Source: Reticulitermes speratus (taxonomy: Eukaryota > Arthropoda > Insecta > Blattodea > Rhinotermitidae). Taken from it: 64,000 bases of DNA. Below are positions 1 through 11,300 of this stretch, in pieces (positions within the stretch are counted from its first letter, which is position 1; each line of letters starts with the position of its first letter). The position numbers were made by a program, and so were the translations under genes. The stretch spans positions 31,484,908 to 31,548,907 of the forward strand of contig JAJKFL010000003.1 of assembly GCA_021186555.1 (NCBI GenBank). The letters run 5' to 3'. Below the pieces are notes generated by a model. That model ran no database searches. It was given only the letters and a program-made list of their open reading frames with translations, and was not told where the DNA came from.

Positions 1-290
1 CAGGGACATAAATGAAATTTTCCTCATATTTTTCACATTCTTTTTCCAATGTGGATAAAATTTGGTATAAGAGGTCCATACAAATGCACTGCACGACTGT
101 GAGTTTCATAAAAATGGGTGCAATGAGAGCCACAGTTTACTCATGCGCATAAATGAATTTTCATACATGCTCTCCATACTTATTGTCAAATTTGGGTGAA
201 ATTTGGTACAAGGGATCTAAACATAATCCTGTAGAGTATTTGTGAATTTTGGAAAAATTGGAGATAGGAAAGCCCTACTTTTCTTATGGG
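1..290 (+). repeat. Dispersed ~140-bp repeat unit, about two tandem copies
   Basis: Two diverged units, about 2-150 and 151-290. Each runs: (g)acataaatgaa, a run ending in ATTGTCAAATTTGG.TGAAATTTGGTA, a variable part, GTGAGTTTCATAAAAAT-like, then GAAAGCC.TACTTT. The same unit recurs in the same orientation at 22780-23290, 39590-39745 and 40640-41000. It is non-coding, and the class is unknown to me. Confidence 0.7.
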
Positions 291-948
291 TGTAAGTGAA
301 ATTAATTTGCCATGTACAGACATCCTTCTCAGTTCCCCCTCACCCCCACCACTCCACCCACATTCCTCTTACCTGGGTGAGGTGTGGTACCTTTCAATAA
401 GTACTGTAATGGCTGTAGCTGTAATTACTAGTAATGTCCGGTTACCACCACTGTACATTATAAAACATGTTACTTTCACTATTTTTAACTCAGAAAAGAT
501 CACTGTGGAAATATTGTAGATCAGAACCAAGCATTCTGCAAGACTGACACAGCAAAACAATACTTACAGGAACAATGTATCAAATATAACTATACATGGT
601 TAAAATGGGTGATTTTTCAGAACGAATGAAATGAACAACACATGCAGGAAAACACGTGAACAGAGGTTTCACTGTATTTTGTCAGTACTTAAAAGAACAA
701 ACTTGTTTCCTTATACAATCACAGATCTTCCCAAATTTCTGCTCACTAAGGACACACTGACAACATCAAAGCTACATACTTCTGAGTACCACCACCAACA
801 AGAAAGTTTGAGGATACACAATTTCTAGCTCAGAAATGGTAACTTAATTGCTTGTGTCTCAAGTCACAAAATGTATGACCCAATAGCTATAAACACAAGT
901 CTAAGAATTCATCATACCTACCTGCAGTATACTTAATATTATACATAT

Positions 949-1051
949 TCTGTGTAGTTGTTTTACATATATAAGTTTAATTTATACCAACTACTGCACA
1001 CCAAGTTGTAGTTGCTATAAATAAACTTATATACGTAAAACAACTGCACGG
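949..1051. repeat. Imperfect hairpin (inverted repeat)
   Basis: The left arm, about 949-985, is the reverse complement of about 1014-1051 with few mismatches (TGTAGTTGTTTTACATATATAAG against CTTATATACGTAAAACAACTGCA). The left arm continues into ~34 bases (971-1004) that are also the reverse complement of the RanBP3 exon 9 donor region at 2102-2135. Confidence 0.75.
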
Positions 1052-1071
1052 AATATATATACTATAAAGTA

Positions 1072-1964
1072 CCGTATATTCTCGAATCTAATCCGCACCC
1101 GAATCTAATCCGCACCTTTCCTTCAACCACCCCTTGCCCACGGGGCGACTGATTGAATAATATTGGATGTTACCAATGCGTTAAAATCCGACGCTACGCA
1201 TGTGGCCGATGAGTCATACCGATAGAGGCGGGACCTTTCTCAACAGACGTGCGCAATCTCGTCTGAAGCCAGCTGATCTTTAGTTGTTGAAACGTGGGAG
1301 GTGCTTGTTCCAATTTGTCGTGTACCGTAGTTATGGAAGAGGGACACCTGAAATCTAAACGACTCTCATATACGGCAAAGTTCAAACATGAAGTTATTCG
1401 GTGCGCAGAGGAGAATGGAAACCGCAAAGCCGCTGCAATTTTTGGAGTTGATGAAAGCAACGTTCGACTATGGCGGAAACACAAGGCAGCGATCAGCGGG
1501 TGTGAGGCGTCACGAAGGAAATTCACTGGACCCAAGAAAGGACGATTTCCTGAAATTGATGATGCAGTCTTCACGTTTTTTCATAAGCAATGCTTTGAAC
1601 GGAACCGAAGATGACATTGTATGGGAGGACGATGTTGAAGATAAAGATGATAGTGACTGGGTGGAGAGCACGGATAACGATTCAGTTATGAGTGATGACG
1701 GCGAGTCTGATGAATAATAAATTATAATAATAAATAATAAAATAATAGATTATTGTATTGTATTGTTCTTACGTTGTTTATTAATTACGTTAATTACGTT
1801 ATTGTTATATTGTACAGCAGCTCAATCATTTTTCCAAAATCCAGCTCTAGACTGCGAATCTAATCCGCACGCGAATCTAATCCGCACGCGAATCTAATCC
1901 GCACCTGATTTTTTAGCCCTCTAAAACTGTAAAAAAGGTGCGGATTAGATTCGAGAATATACGG
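1072..1964 (+). mobile_element. pogo-like DNA transposon, internally deleted (MITE-like)
   Basis: The ends are perfect 28-bp inverted repeats (CCGTATATTCTCGAATCTAA and onward) flanked by TA, the target duplication of Tc1/mariner-pogo elements. The motif CGAATCTAATCCGCAC recurs as direct sub-terminal copies: two at the left end and several at about 1856-1903. Inside are an N-terminal helix-turn-helix ORF and an acidic C-terminal segment; the catalytic core is missing. The element lies in RanBP3 intron 9. Confidence 0.85.
1333..1614 (+). pseudogene. pogo-like transposase N-terminal DNA-binding domain
   Basis: The ORF starts MEEGHLKSKRLSYTAKFK. The segment KHEVIRCAEENGNRKAAAIF followed by VDESNVRLWRKHK is a Psq/CENP-B-like helix-turn-helix of the kind found in pogo-family (POGK-like) transposases. 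The frame leaves the family at FPEIDDAVFTFF and soon stops. In another frame (to 1717) the sequence continues as the usual acidic transposase tail (SNALNGTEDDIVWEDD...SDDGESDE). A deletion has therefore removed the whole DDE core and joined the two ends out of frame. It is non-functional as a transposase; a truncated DNA-binding product cannot be excluded. Confidence 0.75.
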
Positions 1965-2135
1965 TATATAAATGCCCAACAGGCAAAAACTATACATAGT
2001 TTCACAGACACCAAAAAGAAACCATTAAAGACAAACACAGCAATATGGTTCAATAAATTATGCAGAAACTACCAAGTAACACCTAAATACATCAACATAA
2101 AATTGGTGTGCAGTAGTTGGTATAAATAAACTTAC

Positions 2136-2300
2136 CTGCAGTATATTAATTTCATCTTCTTCACCAGTTACTATGGTAACTTCTTCATATTTCCTCTTTA
2201 TTGCTCTTGCCTCTTCATATTCACGTGCTGCCTCACTTAAACTCTTGCTTCGTTTCTCACCATGGTCACTGATGTTACTGCTATTATTATGGCCACTTTC
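2136..2300 (-). CDS. RanBP3: RanBP3 exon 9 (start of Ran-binding region)
   Basis: Acceptor TTTTGTAG and donor CAG|GTAAGT; 165 bases, phase 0, 55 codons. KRSKSLSEAAREYEEARAI is basic and helical. VTIVTGEEDEINILQ aligns with VEVITGEEAESNVLQ, the segment immediately before the Ran-binding domain of vertebrate RanBP3. This is the strongest evidence for the gene's identity. The next exon should carry the first strands of the Ran-binding domain and is outside the window. Confidence 0.94.
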
Positions 2301-5300
2301 CTACAAAACAAAATTGACCACAGTTACTATTAGTATTAAGAATGAGTGGAGCTAAACTTATACTGTCTCTGCATGAGGCCTGTCAAACTAAAGCACATTG
2401 TGGGCAAAATCCTATACCCAACTTGACACCTGGGGCCAGAACATATGACATCACATCCCCTTGTCATTCATAATTTGTAAATTCTTTGATGTAGAAAAAC
2501 ATAAGGATATAAAACACTCCTTGCATTTAATTTTGCAGGATTTCTTGGGTGTATTAGGCAATCAAAAATAATGAGGAACGTAATACCTTGTAAATATCAA
2601 AACATGGGTGGACCACATCATAAATCACCGTAGGCCACACGTTTGATGGCCCTGCTCTATAGAATTCCTTCACTATTACTCCTGTGCAACTTGAATACTA
2701 CCTCCAACTCAAGAGGCTAATAAACACAAAAACTTACGTTGTTATGGTCCTGTTTAATGACAGATGTAAACAACATTTCTGAAGTGCCATTTGTTGTTGC
2801 AGAAGTACATACTGTGGACACATTCTGCAACAAACACCACACCACAATTATTGATTGTTACGTTAACACCCCAAATTCAACCTATCATCCACATCCTGAG
2901 AGAGGAGCTAATGTACAAAGAATGAGGCTTCCTGACAGGATAAAGTAAAGCACGAGCACAGATTCTAGCACCAATATATTAGCGTGGAAGATCAGTAAAA
3001 AGAACCCTACACTAAATTATGTAAGGGGTACTAGTGGAACCATTAAGAGGCCCTATAAGAAAAATATCTGCTTCAAGAGGGATTTAAACTGGTAAAAAAA
3101 AAAGGATTATAAATAAGAATGTTGAAAGTTGGCAGATGTGGACTTTAGAGGTACTCGCAACAAACTGAACACTCCCCCCCCCCCCCCACCACATAAAAAA
3201 TACAAAAAAAAAAAAAAAAAAAACCACATAATTTATCACAACAAATTTCCAGAATGACTTTCTGCAAGTACCCGGTCTGCTGAGAAACAATATAACAGGG
3301 TATCACAGAAACTATCATAGAAAAAACTTACATTTGAAGTTCCTGTTGCCTCAGATATTCTACTTTTCATATCAGAGGTTTCATGACTTACAGCCTCCTG
3401 TAACAAAAAGCAAAACAATAACATAACACACTTTCACTATAACATCACAGTACTGAAAATCAAACTTCTTACTCATGTGGCACTATAAGGCACTGCAGAT
3501 GCTTTTATCACATTACAGTTCATGCTGAAGGCCTAAGACAAATTTCTGACTTGAGAAAGATTAATAGAGATTTGAACCTCAACCTGCAAGACACAAAAAC
3601 TAAGGAAAAGATACGACACCCCTGTCCTGCACAACACAAAAGAAAGAATTTAAGATTGGCATTATGTCACTTGCACGCATGCATGCACACACACACAACA
3701 GCCAAAAACCAGAGGTCACAGCTACACAGAAACTTGCCAGCATGCCCTTTTCACACATTCTGTGTCATCCAGTCTCATAATTCTGACCAGTGTAGCCAAA
3801 AAGCAATAACTCAATACAACCGAACATGTGGCTACAAGACTGGCAGCATGCAGTCACATTGTGCCTGATAGGTTGCCAAGGGTGTGGGTTCAGCTTCCAA
3901 ATGGATTCCCTGTATAATACCCTTGTGTGATCGAACGAGGCACACCATGACTGCCATGGCAATCAGTGATATCAGACTCTCATTTCCATTATTATGATGG
4001 AATGTGTTCTCTATAACATATGCACTGAGGCTAAAAAAGTTAAGCATCGATCACATGACACAGAAGACAGCGTGTGTTCTCTGTGAGGTGTGAACTGAGG
4101 TTGAAGAAACAAATGAACATCAAGCATACAATACAACTTAGCACAATCTGATGGTAGTACTCTGATAAATGAGAAAAATGCTTCACTTCTTCTACGAATG
4201 AAGAAATGACTGATGAAAGAGGCTGTGGAGTAGTGTGTGAATATTACTGGCATGAGTGTGTGAGCAAGTCACACCCTGTTCAATCATAGGCAACACTCAC
4301 ATCAATCAAAAACAATTCATCATAATCGAGCTGAAGCCTAAAAACAATTTAAAGACATTACAAACTGGCTGTTGTTGTTGCTTGAATTTTTTTTTAAATA
4401 ATTAATCCTCTTGCTAAGATATGGAATGATCTTACATCTCATGTTTCTGGAAATATTTAAAGGCATGTTACAAGTATGTGCATTATTATTAGTAACTGAA
4501 AACTGTTTAAGATAAACAGTAGTAATAATAAATCCTGTTGCAACAGACAGGGAAGTGTTATAGCATGTGTTTGTGTACAATTGAAGACACGTTAAATTTT
4601 CCTTGAAAAACTGCTGAACATTGATCTTAACTATATAAGTGGATATGTCAACCAAAAACTGCACTAATTAAGTTTTATTTACACTTTACAATTGCCCTAC
4701 ATATGTTTCGGTCACAAAGTGACCATCATCAGGGGCTCAGTACGCACGTAAGTGCACTTCACTTCACTTGTCCATTGTTTATTGGGTTATGCATGGGGGT
4801 TATTTTTTGTACGCTGTTCCACTATAGTGGTAATATTGAAGTTGTGTAATGTGATTGTAGGTAGATGTCATTTGTGTTCATTTGTATATTTTGAATGTTT
4901 TGAAGTATGCTGCTTCCACTTGGTTATGCAAGTACTCACATGTCCATTATCCGAACATTTGTATGTAGGGACATTGGGCACAGTCCACTGCTTTAACGAT
5001 GTATCGGGTTTTATTACACTGCACTGGTGTGGTAGGAACTGTTGAGTTTTTCACTGTACTGCTATGGTACTGCTACGGTAGATGACACGGTCTCTATTCC
5101 AATAGTGCGTCGGTGGGCTAGGTGGTTTCCACTGTTGTTATGTGATGTGTGTGTTTTATCCATGGAGTTCGGCACTGGGGGTCTTGTGTACACTGCACTT
5201 TGTAGGGTATAGCACTGGATGTTCCTTTGGAGCGTCGTATGCCGGGTGTTTCCTTGTGGAGTTCTCACTATTTTTTGTTGACTCGTGTTACACTATCATT

Positions 5301-8300
5301 GATCATCGAGCACTTAGTATTGGTTGTTGGTTTTTAGCCATGAGTTGTACAGGTATTATGAAATGTAAAGGTTATTTAGTAACTGCATAAAGTTTTTGGT
5401 GCCTTGCTATGGCATCCTTATATTTTGTACTCAGTTCGGCATGTTGCCTTGTGCTGTGTTGGGATATGACTGTGGGTGGTCATCTGGGGTATGGTCTGGT
5501 TTAGGGGTCAGTGTCCTGTCGCGCCTGCGCGTTGCTGGGCGTGGAAATGATAATTTTAAATAGTGAGTTTTCGTCGGGTGGAATTTGTTCTTGTATGAGT
5601 ATGCCTTCTTGTTGGTATTTTTGCATGTAGAAGTTTTCCAATATATTCATTTTCCAGCCTTTTTTGCATCTTTTTAGGACTTTCATAGTTGACTGTATTG
5701 TGCCATATTCGTGTTTATTGTTGAGGATGTGTAGAGCGTAGGCAGATTTTGGTTCGTTGGATTTTATGTACCTTTTATGTTCGGAATAATGTAGTGACAT
5801 GCTCCTTCCTGTCTTTACCACATATTGTTTGTTACATGTGTTGCATTGTAAGCTGTATATAGCGCTATTTGTGTAGATGTCTTGCTTACTGTGGTGATGT
5901 GTTTGTAGAAGTTTGTGAGTTGTGTTGCTAACTCGGTATGCAACACACAAGTCAGTGTTTTTGAATATATTGGTGACTTTTCTGATTAGGGGGCTATGGT
6001 ATTCGAAACTTATCCATTTTTTATGTGTTTTTGAGGTGTTGTTATCTTGGTTTTTGTTGGCGATTTGTGAGTGTAGGTTATCTATTTTTTTTTGTTGAAT
6101 CCATTGTTTTTGGCTATTTGGTGGATCGTGTTCAATTCTTGTTCTCTTTGTTCTTTTGTGAACAAAAAGTCAAGTTGATTGTTCTTAACGTTTAGGTCAC
6201 AATATATACAAGAAATAAAGAATCAAACATCAAATGAGAAGTGATGGTACATCTCTGGTTCAAATGTGTGAATCTCAGGATCAAGAGTCACTGACACATT
6301 CCCAAAATGCCAAATAAAGGAGATGCTGGCAAAAATAACAAGAAGAAAATAAAACACTTCATGCTTGCCAGTGACATGAGACCCAGAGTGCAATGGTAAG
6401 TATGTTAATATAGCACCAGCAGATAGAAACAGAACCTTTGATTACAACAGATTTTGGTTTGTGTGCAACACCACAGATGGGTTTAGTTTATATCTTAGGT
6501 TAACGCGATTTGGTGGAGTAGTGTGCTAATATTATGGTAGCCCATTAAATGATGGGCATGTGCCTAGCCTTTTAATAAATAAGTTGTGTCAACTGAAATA
6601 CCCTCTTATTGATTTTCTAAGGCTGTATGTGTTCTCTGAGTTACAGATGCCCTATTTAATCTTTTTGGTTTTCAGTGTTCTTCCATCTTCCATGTACTGT
6701 TTTCTAGTTTAATTGGTGTTGAGGTTACCAACTGACAGCTCTTATTTCTTCATTCCGAAGTCTTATGAGGAACCTATTACGTGCTACTGTTGTTGTTAAT
6801 TATAAATAAAACTGAATTTACTCAGTTTTATGGAAGAGCTTCCAGGATATTTCCTAGACAAGTGAAGCAAATTTTTTCCTTTGGTCAAATCACCCAGCAC
6901 ATATGCCATTCAAGTATCAGAAACTCCATAACAGAAACTTATCAAAGTGACAGCCACCAAATAGGAGTTTTCTTCCATTCATTAACTTCAATTTTTTGGC
7001 TTGCTGGCTCATGCAATACCAAGCACTCGCAAATATTGTTTTGAAAATTCTCCTGCCCTTCCCAACTACTTGTGAAAGTGAATTAGGTTTTCCAAGTATG
7101 CATCAAATTAAAACTAAACACAGAAGCAGATTCGAAATGGAACAACCATCAGTGTTCTTTCACTTCAGCTACTCTGATGATCAAGAAACTGGTAGAAACA
7201 AAACCTGTCCCACCTTCCCATTCAGCAAGGCCTCCCAGGCAAGTTTTCCATTTCCTACACTGCTGCATTTATAGTCATGAATATGGTGAATATGGATATT
7301 AACATCTGTTTAAATGATATTACTTTTGTGACTTTTGGAAACGTTTGAAAGTTTTTGTTCTCCAACAAAATTTCAACTGTTTAAAGAACTGGCATTTTTT
7401 ATACATGAGGTCATGGGTTTAAGGAAGTGTAAATATGGGCCTGCAGCACAACAGCCACTGCTATACATACTTACAGCAACTCTTTCATGCAGATTCTGAC
7501 CAAACACAAATCCTGTCACTGATGTGGATGTACTGGAGGAAGGTGTCACTGTGGTAGTAGAGGTAGTACTTGCAGAAGTCTTATTTCCATATGCACTTGG
7601 ACTGAAATGAAAATTAAGCTGCTAGGATCAAAGAAGAAACCTACTATTTTACTCCCGAATTACAGAGTAAGCAAGCATTTATTTCTACAGTGTATATTCT
7701 AACAATGTTAAATGTTTTTCTAACTTTCTGTCTCTGGTCTTTAACTGACCATTACAAAGTAATTCTGATAAGAGTCTAGAATCACTACCTAACAGGAAGA
7801 AGAGCACCTCAGGTTCATTAAAATAGGTTCTGCAAATGCTGTCCCCATAAATGCTCACACTCTCAATATCATTTGAACAGGCTGAGGTTCACACAAACAA
7901 GTTTAGTGTACGTAGTCTTTGAAATATGTTTCCAAATATTCTCTCTCAACTCTTTCTTCCACATGGATGTCCATTTTACACATGTAAACATTCAAACCAT
8001 CCATAAATAAAAATCTCATGGGGTAAGAACAGGCAAACATGTCAGGTACACACCCAAGCTTATTATTCTGTCACTAAGCACTCCTTCTGAAGCTGTCACA
8101 TTAGTGCCTGCAGTATAGGCAACAGCTGAATCCAACAGAAATCACCCACATAACCACTCCTCCTCTGTAACTTGCATGAAAAATTCGGCAACATGAGCCT
8201 CACATATCTACCAGACTTACATAAATACTGGCCCAGTAATTAATTTAATGTTTGTTGCATGCCACACACAAATCACTGAAGTATAAAGAGGAATATCACA

Positions 8301-11300
8301 CACTCAATGCATATTAAACGATGGACAATTGCACCATTCTGAAATTATTGCAAGAACCAACTGCAAAAATTCATCAAGTGTGTTGGGTCAAACACTTGCA
8401 AAGCACAAGAACAGACATCTTGCATGGCTACAGTTCAAGCATTTTCACTGCTATTTCTGCTCATCATTTTGGCATGCCAGTCTCCTGCAGAAGAGTACCA
8501 GTGACTAAGCCCTATTTCATATACTTTCTCTTCAGTAGGCATATAACATTTTTTAACAATTTACTGGCCCATACGTCACCCACTACATGAATGCCTGTTG
8601 TGCCTGAAACTGTGACTCTGGGACACTTACAGCAGAATGTTACACATACACATTTCAGCAGATTCACAGTCCACATAAAGTCATGTATACACATATGACA
8701 TTACAGCAAGCCATGTCCACTCACAATGATAACAGGTATTCAACATGCTGTGCGACATTATTCTGGCCTCACTCATAAGAATATAAAACTAAATTCACAC
8801 TCATGTAAGCATGAATCACTTGAATGCTATTTACTGACAATGCTCACACTGAGTAATTCTTGGTTCATGCAGAGATAAATGGTACTGCTCAGACAGAGAC
8901 ATGCTACTGCTGGCCAGAAGTCAGGCAGTGACTGAAGGATTCAACTTTGTGAGAAGAAAATGTTTAATTTAATATCAACACTGTTGAGAACAATGATTGA
9001 TGCTATGGTCATTCTGATTGACACAAATACGGTTAAGAAGATGGAGATATATTCAAACAAAATTTCAGTACAGGACCATCATTCATGTACAGAATGAAAC
9101 TGAAAACAATGTTTGTCACAAATGAAACTGTCATATAATGTAACAAAACACTAACAACTGCATAGCTTTTAGTTATAATAACTGAGTTATTACTGGGGGG
9201 GGGGGGGGACAAAAAACCTTTGCAGCTGCAATAAAAAGGCATTTTTGTTTTATATATAACATGTCTATGTAGGTACATACAATGCACTATAAATTGTGTG
9301 GGCTAAAGGTACATGCCATGGAGACATGAGAATTTTGGATAACACAATGGTAAATAGTAGGTATGCTTAATTATTTTCTAAAAATCAGAAGTCGGTGCAT
9401 ACAGCACATCCTCACCATTCGTAGGGGTTATGTCCTTGAAAATCCCAACAAAGAGTAAAAGCATAATGTGCAATATTAAGACCTTATGGGGAAAATGGAG
9501 CCAGAAAAACCAATGATACACCAATCTCAATATTTAACACATATAATTAATGATTAATAAAGATGAAAATAAAAGTGTTGGTGTTGACTGGGACTGTGTC
9601 ACTGTTGCTGGTTGAAAGCTGTCAGGGTGATCAAATGGCACAGATGTTTGGCAGAGGCAGAAACAGAAGACTCAGTGAAGGAGTTAATCTTCCCACACAT
9701 CCTCTCTGTATGTGCCATGACAGCCTACATCTTGTAATTATACTTCAGGCACATCTCTGGAAATGGTCCAACTCAACGAAATTACTATGTAATCCCCCTC
9801 CAGAGGCCTTTCTTCAGAGCACTACCAGGAAAACATTTAAAATGTATTCATCTATTCTTCATGGAAGTGAGGTGCTCACTGCAGACATACCAGTCACCAC
9901 TCCTTGCCATTCCATCCCCCCTCTACCAAACTAGTTACTCCTACACACAAAGCAGCAACACTCCATATCATGCCTCCCATCTCTTTTCTTGTGGGAACAT
10001 TATTAGCAAATGTAACAAATTGTTATAAATTCTTGCTAAAAACGTCTTTTACTGTACCTAAAGGATTCAAAATGTGCAGTTAACAGGAACCTTACCTTTC
10101 TTCTGTATGGCGAGATGGTGTTCCAAGTGGCACAAACTTTGGAGGAGCCATAATTCCTCTCAAACTTCTCTGAGATACACAACTACTAATGCCGCTGTTA
10201 CTACTACTGTCTCCGTCCACCTCTACCGAACTTGATTCTACTGCACCTCTTCTGTCACCTTCATGCCTTACTGTTTCTGCTTCACTGCTTGTGCTATGTG
10301 TTTCTGATGTACTACTACTACTGCTGCTGATTGCAACTTCCTCTGATATGGGTGCTGAGCTGTCTTCAGCTTTAACCCCTTCCATACTGGACATCGTTAT
10401 GCTGTCTTGGGGTACTGTATCACAAAGAAGTAAAGATGTTTATCACCACCATCACTTTGTTATCAAAGACTCATACATATTTTAAGAACATGTAACAATC
10501 AATGACTTACCACATACAGCATAATAGCTAAAGAACAAACACACCAAATCTGAAAACAAAGTTTCAGAAACACTGTAGAACAAGTAAACCATATGCAGAA
10601 GTTTACCACTGATGCACGGTATCAGAACCCTCATCTGCCCTCAAATTTCTTTTTAACTGATACATCCTGGTGAGCTTTATTTAGAATGACTATATATATA
10701 TATATACCCACAAACAATAATCTGATAATTGACACAACTTATGTAGATTTGACACTGGTACTGTAAATAGCTATGCGTTTCAGCTTCAACAGCCATCACT
10801 AGGCTAACACTCTCTACATAACATAATATGGTGCTGCATGTTATGTACTGATTTACATTATATAGGAAGTGTTAGCCTGAAGAGTAAGAAATAGCAGATA
10901 TTTGATACACACACATAATTTATACCAGACATTAGTTACCACAATGAGTACAACAAATACCCAGAAAGTCTTCCATTGAGTAATAACAGCCCTTAACAAG
11001 AATCCCTTATGTTTCCTTTTACAGACACATTTGTCTTTAATCTGTTCTATGACTCTAGGAAGTTTATTAAAAATGGTCCACCTGAGGTAACTGCTTTGCA
11101 GCAGAGTCCAGGCTTATGTACAGATTGACAGTAATCAGAACTAGTTCATGTTATTGGAGTGAACCATATCACTGCTCACAGTTACCCTTCTCTTTTCACA
11201 AATAAAACTATTCCATTGAAGTACAGTGAGAACGGTGTTGGTATTTTTAATCTCATGAAACCTTTTCTGCAGAGGTCAGTCATTTTAAAAATACATGCCC

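Larger units (their letters stand above)
1..2135 (-). other. RanBP3 intron 9 (partial)
   Basis: No exon of the expected Ran-binding domain is found here. The stretch contains the ~140-bp dispersed repeat (1-290), about 650 bases with nothing recognisable (300-945), a hairpin (949-1051) and a pogo-like element (1072-1964). Short open frames here have no splice or homology support. Confidence 0.7.
4690..6185 (-). mobile_element. Penelope-like retroelement, 5'-truncated
   Basis: Minus strand, 5' to 3': the end of the linker after reverse transcriptase, a GIY-YIG nuclease domain, about 760 bases of 3' sequence, then a hammerhead-like hairpin at 4701-4733. Penelope-like elements combine RT with GIY-YIG and are known to carry hammerhead ribozymes in their terminal repeats, so order and orientation fit. 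The RT domain is missing; the homology ends near 6185. Confidence 0.85.
3398..7474 (-). other. RanBP3 intron 6
   Basis: About 4.1 kb. It holds the Penelope-like fragment and hammerhead-like hairpin (4690-6185). A degenerate repeat at about 6530-6620 shares its tail with 13690-13740. I see nothing recognisable in 3400-4680 or 6620-7470. Confidence 0.75.

Noticed and set aside
918-945. Second copy of the exon 9 end (CTACCTGCAGTATACTTAAT) as an alternative exon
   Set aside because: Only about 20 bases match, there is no open upstream segment or acceptor; more likely part of the rearranged hairpin region.
3551-3868. 105-codon His/Thr-rich plus-strand frame
   Set aside because: Low complexity (CA repeats) and no homology; chance frame in intron 6.
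9563-9934. 123-codon plus-strand frame with a hydrophobic start (resembling a signal peptide)
   Set aside because: No splice context, no recognisable domain, low-information composition, and it lies within an intron of the opposite-strand gene.
10189-10485. 98-codon plus-strand frame rich in Leu
   Set aside because: Antisense shadow of the serine-rich RanBP3 exon 5; poly-Ser codons read backwards give Leu-rich frames.
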